Source: JACMLD01 sp038229695 (GTDB lineage: Bacteria > Bacteroidota > Bacteroidia > Chitinophagales > Chitinophagaceae). From it: a DNA stretch of 7,456 nt. The stretch is from the NCBI GenBank assembly GCA_038229695.1, contig JBBROE010000157.1:1-7456 (forward strand). The letters are read 5' to 3'. This document shows positions 1 through 5,989 of this stretch, one piece after another. The position numbers and the translations under genes are program-made. Every line of letters starts with the position of its first letter. Position 1 is the first letter of the stretch. Below the pieces are notes generated by a model that saw only the letters and a list, made by a program, of their open reading frames with translations, searched no databases and was not told the DNA's origin.

Positions 1-74
1 ATTTCCGGGAAGGCCGCATAAGCATAAGCCGGTTCCTCAACGAACTGTTACAAATCGATGGCCCCAAAAGCTAA
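1..74 (+). CDS. C-terminal end of an unidentified protein (partial)
   Basis: Reading from base 3, an open frame gives 23 residues (FREGRISISRFLNELLQIDG, then PKS) and a TAA stop at 72-74; the gene begins to the left of the window. Of the other plus-strand frames, one stops by base 21 and the other runs on through the stop region of the convergent neighbour. The tail looks like an amphipathic helix (RFLNELLQI), but it is too short to assign to a family. The gene converges on the EamA transporter, and the two stop codons overlap by two bases, which supports this frame being real. Function unknown. Confidence 0.5.
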   Translation, partial: FREGRISISRFLNELLQIDGPKS

Positions 75-943
75 TGTGCCTTTTTTCGGTAGACGCGAAA
101 GGTCTGCAGCGCTACAGCAATCAGTATCACCGCCAGGCCTGCGTAAAAAGAAATATCCAGGTACTGGTTTTCGTGGTATACCAGGAAGGCCAGGAGGATA
201 CCATACACCGGTTCCAGATTATAGGTGAGGTTGACCGTAAAAGCAGAAATCTTTTTTAGGGCGTTGGCTGATAACTGGAACGCCCACACGGAACATATCC
301 AGGCGAGTACCAGCAGCCAGCCCAGGTCTGACCACAATGGCCACTGGTGCGTTCCGGGAAAGTAGTGAAGGTAAAATGGAAGGAGAACAGAAAGTCCCAA
401 AAATCCCCCTGTAAGTTCATAGGTCATCAGTGTTTTCGCGTTCATGCGCTGCATCAGCCTTCGGTTGTAGATGGGAAAGACAGCCCCAAGCAATGCAGAA
501 ATAAGACTGATAATTATCCCGGTAGTGTAGCGCGTATCAAAATGAAAGATAATATAAATGCCGGCGATGACCATCAGGCCAAGGAGCAACTCGCGCGGTT
601 TAAAAGGCGTCCGTAACAGCAGCGGCTCCAGGAAGGCGGTAAAAAATCCGACGGCCGAGAAACAAACGAGTGCGATGGATACATTGGAATACTTGATGGC
701 TCCGTAAAAACTAACCCAGTGCAATGCGGCGATGCAGCCGACACCCGCAATAGAAAGCTGGTCGCGAAAAGAAATTTTCTGAAGCCGCCCGGTGGCCAGG
801 AAAAGGATCCACATGGTAACGGAACTGAGCAGCAGCCGCCACCACACCAGGAGGCCTTCGTTCAGGGTGATGAGCCTGCCGAGGATACCGGTAAAGCCCG
901 CCAGGAAAACAGCTGTATGCAATTGGATAAATGCTTTTTTCAT
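71..943 (-). CDS. EamA/DMT-family inner-membrane transporter
   Basis: A 290-residue, very hydrophobic protein with about ten predicted membrane helices in two similar halves (roughly residues 1-135 and 140-280), the duplicated EamA layout of the drug/metabolite transporter superfamily. The stretch ALHWVSFYGAIKYSNVSIAL and the following FLEPLLL segment resemble the end of the first EamA repeat, and NLTYNLEPVYGILLAFLVYHE resembles the same place in the second. Length is normal for the family. I chose ATG at 943, giving MKKAFIQLHTAVFLAG; a TTG at 964 would add seven residues. Such proteins usually export or import small metabolites such as amino acids or nucleosides, and the substrate cannot be read from sequence. 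The gene lies downstream of the terminator at 1010-1036, so it probably has its own promoter, though I see no clear one. Its TAG stop overlaps the stop of the convergent gene at 72-74. Confidence 0.9.
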   Translation of the reverse strand: MKKAFIQLHTAVFLAGFTGILGRLITLNEGLLVWWRLLLSSVTMWILFLATGRLQKISFRDQLSIAGVGCIAALHWVSFYGAIKYSNVSIALVCFSAVGFFTAFLEPLLLRTPFKPRELLLGLMVIAGIYIIFHFDTRYTTGIIISLISALLGAVFPIYNRRLMQRMNAKTLMTYELTGGFLGLSVLLPFYLHYFPGTHQWPLWSDLGWLLVLAWICSVWAFQLSANALKKISAFTVNLTYNLEPVYGILLAFLVYHENQYLDISFYAGLAVILIAVALQTFRVYRKKAH

Positions 944-1009
944 CGCGGCAGCAAAGTTGGTCAAATGAACTGACAGTGCATCCCCCGGACGCCCGGAGCG
1001 GGGTGTGTT

Positions 1010-1036
1010 AAAAAAAAAATCCCCGGATGGCGGGGA
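1010..1036 (-). terminator. Intrinsic terminator of the glycosyltransferase unit
   Basis: Read on the minus strand, two bases after the stop codon of the glycosyltransferase there is a perfect 6-bp stem (TCCCCG / CGGGGA, loop of 5) followed at once by eleven T residues. On the plus strand the hairpin is 1020-1036 and the A-run 1010-1019. This is a textbook rho-independent terminator. It should isolate the exonuclease-glycosyltransferase unit from the EamA gene downstream. Confidence 0.88.
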
Positions 1037-1038
1037 AA

Positions 1039-1833
1039 CTATTGTTTTGTCTTGGCGAATACCTCTTTATTCACCGGGGAAAATTGCGTTTCACCCGTTT
1101 TTTTTACCCGGTTACGGTAGTCTTTAAACCAGCTTTGCCAGCGAAGATAAAGTACGCCGGCTATGCCTTCCTTCACAATACCCTTATTCATCTTGGAAGC
1201 ACCATATTTACGGTCCTGGAAAATTATCGGCACTTCGCTAATTTTAAAACCAAGTTTCCAGGCCGCAAATTTCATCTCTATCTGGAATGCATAGCCGATG
1301 AATTTAATTTCGCTTAGGTTGATAGCCTCCAGCACCTCGCGGCGGTAGCAGACAAACCCCGCCGTAGGATCTTTCACCGGGAGGCGGGTGATGAGATGGG
1401 TATAAAATGAGGCGCCCTTCGACAAGATCACGCGGTTGCGCGGCCAATTAACATTTCCCCCGCCTTTTACGTACCGGCTGCCGACGGCTACATCCGCTCC
1501 CAGGAGGCAGGCTTCGTACAGATTGTCGAGGTCGTTGGGGTTGTGGGAAAAGTCAGCATCCATTTCAAAAATATGCGAGTATCCCCTGGTCAGTGCCCAC
1601 CTGAAACCATAAATATAGGCAGTACCCAGCCCCTGTTTGCCTTTTCGCTCTTCCAGGAAAAGGGAAGAGGAATAAGCAGCCTGCATGTCCTTCACGATCT
1701 GTGCAGTACCATCGGGGGAATTATCGTCGATTACCAGTACATGAAACTGCTGGGCCAGCGCAAAGATCGCTGTAACGATACTAGAAATATTTTCTTTCTC
1801 GTTATAGGTTGGTATTATGACAATCTTTTGCAA
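1039..1833 (-). CDS. Polyprenol-phosphate mannose synthase-like glycosyltransferase (GT2)
   Basis: A 264-residue cytoplasmic GT-A fold glycosyltransferase like DPM1, which moves mannose (or another sugar) from a nucleotide sugar to a polyprenyl phosphate. Visible motifs are PTYNEKENI (8-16), the nucleotide-binding DDNSPDG (36-42), the metal-binding DAD in MDADFSHNP (91-99), GSRY (118-121), DPTAGFVCYRR (155-165), GYAFQIEM (180-187) and FQDRKYGASKM (205-215). No C-terminal membrane helices are present, so this is the catalytic domain alone, as is usual in Bacteroidota. The start is uncertain: no ATG fits. TTG at 1833 gives MQKIVIIPTYN, where family members normally begin. A TTG at 1923, touching the stop of the exonuclease gene, would add 30 residues with no recognisable content. 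It probably shares a transcript with that gene and ends at the terminator at 1010-1036. The sugar and acceptor are inferred only from the family. Confidence 0.88.
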   Translation of the reverse strand: MQKIVIIPTYNEKENISSIVTAIFALAQQFHVLVIDDNSPDGTAQIVKDMQAAYSSSLFLEERKGKQGLGTAYIYGFRWALTRGYSHIFEMDADFSHNPNDLDNLYEACLLGADVAVGSRYVKGGGNVNWPRNRVILSKGASFYTHLITRLPVKDPTAGFVCYRREVLEAINLSEIKFIGYAFQIEMKFAAWKLGFKISEVPIIFQDRKYGASKMNKGIVKEGIAGVLYLRWQSWFKDYRNRVKKTGETQFSPVNKEVFAKTKQ

Positions 1834-1923
1834 CGGGTGGCTTTCTGGTAAATTTTGGCTGATAATTACGAAAATACATTTTTTATCAATCTGACGGTCG
1901 GGGGCCTGGAACACCCCATACAA

Positions 1924-2691
1924 TTATCCCTTTTTTAACATGGACCTGTTGAGAATTTCGGTCAGTTTCTGCTTGGTATGAAGGGGAAAATCACCCCGCA
2001 TCATCCAGTCATAATACTGGGGTTCGAGCCTGAGAATATCAGCTACGGGACGGCCTTTATGCTTCCCAAAATTAAATACTTCCTGTCCTTTCTCCATGAT
2101 GAAGCGACGGGCAAAATCCACAATAACTTCCTCGCCGGTAAATTTCAGTATGCTTTCGACCGTATTGCCGATGTTGGGATACCGTTCGACCTGTGCTTCC
2201 AGCACTTCGAGCGTGGCCAGTGCGTCGGCTTCTGCACTGTGAGCGCCCTCCAGGTTCTTCTGGCAATAAAATTTATAGGCAGCAGTAAGCGTACGCTGCT
2301 CCATCATATGAAAAACTTTCTGGACATCCACGAGTTTCCGGCCTTTCATGTCAAACTCCACGCCGGCGCGGAGAAATTCCTCCATCAGCATCGGAATATC
2401 GAAACGGTTGCTGTTATAGCCACTGAGATCGCAATTGTCAAGGAATTGCTTGATATCATGGGCCGCCTGTTTAAATGTCTGGGCATCTTTAACCATGTCA
2501 CTGGTAATTCCATGGATGTCGCTGGAAGCCTGGGGGATCGGCATCTCCGGGTTAATCAGTTTCCTCTTTACGGATCGGTTGCCGTCGGGAAGCACTTTTA
2601 CCATCCCAATTTCCACGATGCGGTCGGTACTGAGGTTGATGCCGGTGGTTTCAAGGTCAATAAAAGCAATCGGGCGGATGAGTTTCAGCAT
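1924..2691 (-). CDS. DEDDh-family 3'-5' exonuclease with ExoX-like C-terminal domain
   Basis: A 255-residue protein with the complete DnaQ-type exonuclease core: motif I DLETTG (D12, E14), motif II GYNSNRFDIPML (D98), and motif III HSAEAD (H151, D156), which makes it the DEDDh subtype. These acidic residues hold two metal ions for removal of nucleotides from DNA or RNA 3' ends. Residues 206-245 (FNFGKHKGRPVADIL, then EPQYYDWMMRGDFP) match the small C-terminal domain found in ExoX-like exonucleases. The protein could act in repair or proofreading; it is not fused to a polymerase. ATG at 2691 is the start: it gives MLKLIRPIAFIDLETTG, and the alternative TTG at 2775 falls inside the -7 box of the promoter at 2773-2803. 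The glycosyltransferase follows on the same strand 90 bases later. Confidence 0.9.
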   Translation of the reverse strand: MLKLIRPIAFIDLETTGINLSTDRIVEIGMVKVLPDGNRSVKRKLINPEMPIPQASSDIHGITSDMVKDAQTFKQAAHDIKQFLDNCDLSGYNSNRFDIPMLMEEFLRAGVEFDMKGRKLVDVQKVFHMMEQRTLTAAYKFYCQKNLEGAHSAEADALATLEVLEAQVERYPNIGNTVESILKFTGEEVIVDFARRFIMEKGQEVFNFGKHKGRPVADILRLEPQYYDWMMRGDFPLHTKQKLTEILNRSMLKKG

Positions 2692-2772
2692 GATTATTAT
2701 TTCAGCAGTGTTATTGTTCCCAGTTAAAAAATACCGGTTATCGAGTCCCCCAAACACGGGATGGAGGCGCGG

Positions 2773-2803
2773 CAAATGTAAATTATTAATTTGTGAACCT
2801 AAA
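2773..2803 (-). promoter_or_regulatory. Bacteroidota-type promoter for the exonuclease-glycosyltransferase unit
   Basis: On the minus strand, TACATTTG (plus 2773-2780) is an exact match to the Bacteroidota -7 consensus TAnnTTTG. Nineteen bases upstream lies TTTA (plus 2800-2803), one base off the -33 consensus TTTG. Transcription would begin near 2767, leaving an untranslated leader of about 75 bases before the ATG at 2691. The spacing and orientation fit well; activity is inferred. Confidence 0.55.
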
Positions 2804-2866
2804 TTATTGACCCTAAAAGTATTTAACAGAAAATATCACTAAAATTCCGGGGAAAAACACGCCGGG

Positions 2867-2898
2867 CTTGCAGGATCAGAATTTTTGTTGTTTCTTTG
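2867..2898 (+). promoter_or_regulatory. Possible promoter for the small lipoprotein gene
   Basis: In the 2804-3012 stretch, CTTG (2867-2870) is followed after 20 bases by TTTCTTTG (2891-2898), which is one base off TAnnTTTG. A start near 2905 would give a leader of about 108 bases before the ATG at 3013. The match is imperfect and other T-rich pairs lie nearby (for example around 2980-2993), so this is tentative. Confidence 0.28.
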
Positions 2899-3012
2899 AA
2901 TTCTTCGCCGCTATCCTCCGAAAATCTTCTCCGCATCCTCTGTTACAGACCAATCAGGCAGTATCCGTCTAACCACACTGTTTGTATTGTTTAACCTTAA
3001 ATACCACACAAA

Positions 3013-3135
3013 ATGAAAGCTAAAGTATTACTTATTGTAGTGTTAATCGCTGCAGGTTTCTCTTTTACGTCCTGCACAAGTTCCAAAAGCGGTTGCAAGG
3101 CAACAGAAGGATATGTAGGATACGGCCACAGGTAA
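3013..3135 (+). CDS. 40-residue lipoprotein of unknown function
   Basis: ATG at 3013 opens a 40-codon frame ending in TAA at 3133-3135. The product starts MKAKVLLIVVLIAAGFSFTS followed by Cys21, a complete lipoprotein signal peptide: two lysines, a hydrophobic core, and a relaxed Bacteroidota-type lipobox (FTSC). The mature part is only 20 residues: CTSSKSGCKATEGYVGYGHR, with a second cysteine (Cys28) and a Gly/Tyr-rich tail. The start is preceded by an A-rich stretch (CACACAAA) as expected for this group, and a strong hairpin with T-tail follows at 3173-3214. Signal peptide, codon pattern and flanking signals together argue that this is a real gene despite its size. Function unknown; it would be anchored in the inner or outer membrane with a very short periplasmic peptide. 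Confidence 0.72.
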   Translation: MKAKVLLIVVLIAAGFSFTSCTSSKSGCKATEGYVGYGHR

Positions 3136-3172
3136 GCATCTGTTTTGGCTGATTACTATATTTACTGAACCG

Positions 3173-3214
3173 GGTTATCTTTAATTTGTATTAAAGATAA
3201 CCTTTTACTTTTTT
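3173..3214 (+). terminator. Hairpin terminator of the small lipoprotein gene, abutting the ytxJ start
   Basis: GGTTATCTTTAA (3173-3184) and TTAAAGATAACC (3191-3202) form a perfect 12-bp stem with a 6-base loop, followed by a T-rich tail (3203-3214) of TTTTAC and TTTTTT. This fits an intrinsic terminator for the lipoprotein gene that stops at 3135. The ytxJ ATG begins at the very next base, 3215. The left arm and loop also contain TTAATTTG (3181-3188), one base off the -7 consensus TAnnTTTG, so the same element might start ytxJ transcription; I found no good -33 box for it. Confidence 0.72.
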
Positions 3215-3550
3215 ATGAACTGGATACCACTCACGAATGAAGACCAACTGAAGCAGCTGATAGAAAACTCTCAGTCCCGCCCACAGGTAATTTTTAAACA
3301 TTCCACCCGCTGCTCCATCAGCAGCATGGTAAAAAACCGCCTGGAGAAAAACAAAGCCCCGGAAAGCCTCGACTTTTATTTCCTTGACCTGATGGCTAAC
3401 CGCCCCCTTTCCCAGAAAGTGGCATCTGTGTTTAATACGGAACATGAATCTCCCCAGGTACTGCTGGTTAAACGCGGGCATTGTGTGTACTCGGAAAGTC
3501 ATAACGGGATTGCGATGGATGAAATCGTGGAGAACAGTACGGCGGCCTGA
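3215..3550 (+). CDS. ytxJ: Bacillithiol-system redox protein YtxJ (monothiol bacilliredoxin-like)
   Basis: A 111-residue cytoplasmic thioredoxin-fold protein of the YtxJ family, associated with bacillithiol redox chemistry. The active-site region reads FKHSTRCSISSMVKNRLE, with single Cys33 at the position where thioredoxins carry CxxC; the partner position is a serine (CSIS), so it would work as a monothiol enzyme reducing mixed disulfides with bacillithiol. The conserved cis-proline segment is ESPQVLLV (Pro80), and GHCVYSESHNGI (Cys90) follows. Length and start (MNWIPLTNEDQLKQLI) are typical for the family. Its ATG directly follows the T-tail of the hairpin at 3173-3214, so the gene is probably not read from the lipoprotein promoter. 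Its TGA stop touches the stop of the convergent propeller gene with no base between them. The symbol follows the family name; bacillithiol use by this organism is inferred. Confidence 0.88.
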   Translation: MNWIPLTNEDQLKQLIENSQSRPQVIFKHSTRCSISSMVKNRLEKNKAPESLDFYFLDLMANRPLSQKVASVFNTEHESPQVLLVKRGHCVYSESHNGIAMDEIVENSTAA

Positions 3551-4402
3551 TTATTTCTTACCGTAAAAAAATAGCGACTGCGACAGGCTCAGCCCTTTTT
3601 CACTCAGGGTGAAGAAACCGCTGCCATCTATCGCGAAGGTGACGGCTTCGCCCTGCGGTTCCGGTTGGTACGCCAGCACAGTAAATGTTTTTTGCAATGC
3701 CTGGCCAATTGTCTCACCCGGCAGCCGGGTATAATAGAGCAGTTGCGCATAAGTGCGGACAATTATGCCTGTTCCGTCCGCATTCTGTGCGGCGCCGGTT
3801 ACCCCGTTGTAGGGAAGGGTTCCTGCCGCCACCGCCTGGTTCATGGAGGTGGTACGATAGGGATAGGCGATCCGGTAAATTCGGGACAGGGCGTCCCGTT
3901 TTGTTAGCACAAAAATGTCTTTCGTTGCATCATCTACCAGGAAAGCCTCGGCATCGTGCGGCCCGTCCGGGTAGGTAAAATTAATGATGTCGTAATTCGT
4001 TATGGTGTCGGCTGTAGCGGACGGCTCTTCGAAGCGGTAAAAAGCAGCAGAGGGATAGACGGCATTGTTATCCCCGGTTTCCGCGAGATAGAGATAATTT
4101 TTTCCGGCCACAGGACCGCCGGCCAGTGCAATGTCTTCCCAATCCCTGTTCACAGCACCTTTCAGGTAAACGGTCTTGAGAATTTTCCCCTGGTGACTGA
4201 GCAGGGTTACCAGCGGGGGATTCCCGCTATCTTCCTCCACCCAGAGATACCCCGGGTTGATTTTGCTGTCGGCTATGCCGCTGGCCTCGGCAAGGATCGG
4301 AATTACCGGGTAAGCATCAGGCACGTCCTTAAAACCGGGCGCAGGCTTGGATAACCCGGCGGTTTTCCGCGTGCAAGTATTGACCGACAGGCCAAATAAC
4401 AC
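3551..4402 (-). CDS. Predicted beta-propeller lipoprotein downstream of the MCE operon
   Basis: A 283-residue protein from the GTG at 4402. Repeated short motifs suggest a beta-propeller of the phytase-like/esterase-like kind: EASGIADS (39-46) followed by GYLWVEEDSG (51-60), DWEDIA (87-92), LAETGDNN (106-113), DGPHDAEAFLVDD (146-158), KDIFVLTKR (161-169) and QGEAVTF (250-256). The acidic residues of these motifs could bind metal, but the substrate is unknown. The start is probably wrong as written: the frame stays open upstream and codes for IPLSVRISLVCLAVLFGLSV before NTC, a good lipoprotein signal peptide. However, no ATG, GTG or TTG lies in that extension, only CTG (4433-4435) and ATT (4439-4441). 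From the GTG only nine residues precede the putative lipid-bearing Cys10, too few for export. The gene follows the MCE gene by 83 bases (about 45-50 with the earlier start) and I see no terminator between, so co-transcription is plausible. Confidence 0.82.
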   Translation of the reverse strand: MLFGLSVNTCTRKTAGLSKPAPGFKDVPDAYPVIPILAEASGIADSKINPGYLWVEEDSGNPPLVTLLSHQGKILKTVYLKGAVNRDWEDIALAGGPVAGKNYLYLAETGDNNAVYPSAAFYRFEEPSATADTITNYDIINFTYPDGPHDAEAFLVDDATKDIFVLTKRDALSRIYRIAYPYRTTSMNQAVAAGTLPYNGVTGAAQNADGTGIIVRTYAQLLYYTRLPGETIGQALQKTFTVLAYQPEPQGEAVTFAIDGSGFFTLSEKGLSLSQSLFFYGKK

Positions 4403-4485
4403 AGCCAGGCATACAAGGGAAATGCGAACAGACAGGGGAATTTTATTGCTAAAATAACGTTTTGCGCTATACTGGTAAAGGAGAA

Positions 4486-5250
4486 TTAATTATTGTTTTG
4501 CTGTTTGGTTGCTTCTGCCGACTGCATTTTATTAGCCCTGTCTGTTGAATCTTTGATCCGTTTCTTTTCCTTTCTGCGGAAGTATCCCCTTAGCAGGAAA
4601 CTGTGCTTTACCGCATCCATATTGTCTGTTACGCTGGAGGCGGTTTGTTTCACGCTGCCAACGGTTTCCTGGGCACTGGTAAGCGTACCCTGTATTTTAT
4701 TCATCAGTTTGTCACTGTTGATGAGCCGGCCGAGTGTTCCTTCGCCATTGTCGATCTTGGTCATAACGTTGGACAGGCTGGCGGTCATCACCTCTGCATG
4801 GTCGGAAATTTTTGAGAGGTTGTTGATGATATGGTCTACATCCACGGGGTTACTGGCACCGATTAGAGCACCGTTTTTCACGGGACGGGCGTTAGCGGAG
4901 CCCGGAGAGATAACTACCAGTTTATCCCCCATCAGGCCATCGCTTCCAATACTGGCCAGCACGTCTTCCCGGATGAAAGGTTTAATCTTGTTTTCCAACA
5001 CCATGACCACCGATACGGTCGTGTCGTTTACTATGCTGATGTTGTCTACATTGCCGACGTTAATCCCCGCAAAGCGGACATAGTTCCCTTCTTTGAGCCC
5101 GGAGATAGTTTTAAACCGGGCTTTCACCGAAAACGTACCACCAAACATATTTTTTTGCTGGCCTATCAGAAAGATGAGAATGAGCAGGAGTACCAGGCTG
5201 CCTATAACAAAAGCGCCGGTTTTAATTTTTTGTGAAGTAGAAATTTCCAT
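4486..5250 (-). CDS. MCE/MlaD-family lipid transport protein
   Basis: A 254-residue protein anchored by one N-terminal membrane helix (about 12-30), with a single MCE domain at about 37-118 containing FKTISGLKEGNYVRFAGINV (46-65) and GSDGLMGDKLVVISPGS (102-118). Then comes a long helical, probably coiled-coil stretch (140-215) with NGEGTLGRLINSDKLM (168-183), a basic patch (RRKEKKR, 225-231) and a polar Gln/Asn tail. MCE domains form hexameric rings in the periplasm that carry lipids between inner and outer membranes; this one is the substrate-binding partner of the permease and ATPase just upstream. The long C-terminal helical region resembles those that extend the ring into a tube or needle in other MCE proteins. 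Its ATG lies six bases after the ATPase stop, so translation is probably coupled. No MlaC- or MlaA-like gene is nearby. Confidence 0.92.
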   Translation of the reverse strand: MEISTSQKIKTGAFVIGSLVLLLILIFLIGQQKNMFGGTFSVKARFKTISGLKEGNYVRFAGINVGNVDNISIVNDTTVSVVMVLENKIKPFIREDVLASIGSDGLMGDKLVVISPGSANARPVKNGALIGASNPVDVDHIINNLSKISDHAEVMTASLSNVMTKIDNGEGTLGRLINSDKLMNKIQGTLTSAQETVGSVKQTASSVTDNMDAVKHSFLLRGYFRRKEKKRIKDSTDRANKMQSAEATKQQNNN

Positions 5251-5256
5251 GTTGGG

Positions 5257-5985
5257 TTATTTAAAAAATGATCGGATGAAAGCGTCCGGTGAATTTTCCA
5301 GTTCATCGCAGGTGCCTTCTGCAATATATTCACCGTTACTCATGATTAGGACGCGGTCGGCCGTAATCCGTGCACAGGGAATGTCGTGCGTGATAATTAC
5401 AGAAGACGTTTCGTATTTCCGCTGCATATCAAGGATTAGGTTGCTGATTTCTTTTGAGGTGATGGTGTCCAGGCCGGTCGTGGGCTCGTCGTATAGCATA
5501 ATTTCCGGTTTCACCACCAGCGTCCTGGCGAGGCCCATGCGCTTCCTCATACCGCCCGACAGTTCTGACGGCATTTTATCAATGGCGTCAGTGAGTCCTA
5601 CGGATTCCAGCACTTCACGGGACAACCGTTCTATTTCAGCTTTGTCCTTTATCTCCGCTACCCTTTTCAGGGGGAAAGCGAGGTTTTGCCGTACAGTCAT
5701 AGAGTCGTACAAAGCACTGCTCTGGAAAAGAAAGCCGATGCGGCGGCGCAACTTTTTAAGGGCAATACGGTCCAGATCTTTTACCTCTTCGCCGAATACC
5801 CGGAGGGTGCCCTCATCCTGCAGCAGCAACCCGGAAATACATTTGATGGTAACGGATTTACCTTCCCCTGACTTACCCAGTATGACTACATTCTCGCCTT
5901 TTTTTACGGTAAGGTTGATGTTGCGCAGGATAGGCATTCCGTTGAAACTTTTTTTGAGCCCGCTTATTTCAATTACATTTTCCAT
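5257..5985 (-). CDS. MlaF-like ABC transporter ATPase (MCE system)
   Basis: A 242-residue ABC ATPase with every catalytic motif intact: Walker A GKSGEGKS (37-44), Q-loop FLFQSSALYDSMTVRQN (Gln88), signature LSGGMRKRMGLART (142-155), Walker B IMLYDE (162-167, catalytic Glu167), D-loop GLDT (171-174) and switch histidine in IITHD (His200). The form SGGMRKRMGLAR is typical of ATPases paired with MlaE permeases, and the gene sits between permease and MCE gene. It would power lipid movement from the cytoplasmic face of the inner membrane. The start is ATG at 5985 (MENVIEISGLKKSFNG), four bases after the permease stop. A longer frame reaching 6090 overlaps the permease and adds only residues unlike any ABC protein. 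Confidence 0.95.
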   Translation of the reverse strand: MENVIEISGLKKSFNGMPILRNINLTVKKGENVVILGKSGEGKSVTIKCISGLLLQDEGTLRVFGEEVKDLDRIALKKLRRRIGFLFQSSALYDSMTVRQNLAFPLKRVAEIKDKAEIERLSREVLESVGLTDAIDKMPSELSGGMRKRMGLARTLVVKPEIMLYDEPTTGLDTITSKEISNLILDMQRKYETSSVIITHDIPCARITADRVLIMSNGEYIAEGTCDELENSPDAFIRSFFK

Positions 5986-5989
5986 TGGC

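Noticed and set aside
982..1003. GC-rich partial inverted repeat upstream of the EamA gene
   Set aside because: Only about four base pairs form (CCCC with GGGG), with mismatches inside; it is much weaker than the adjacent terminator.
1978..2727. Plus-strand open frame of 249 codons antisense to the exonuclease
   Set aside because: The opposite strand encodes a complete DEDDh exonuclease; this frame shows no family motif and is a shadow.
2848..2866. CCGG-flanked possible hairpin in the gap before the small lipoprotein gene
   Set aside because: The stem is four base pairs with a large loop and no T-run, so there is no reason to call it a terminator or riboswitch.
4493..5083. Plus-strand open frame of 196 codons antisense to the MCE gene
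   Set aside because: Shadow of the MCE coding sequence; its apparent hydrophobic stretches come from the complement of the real codons.
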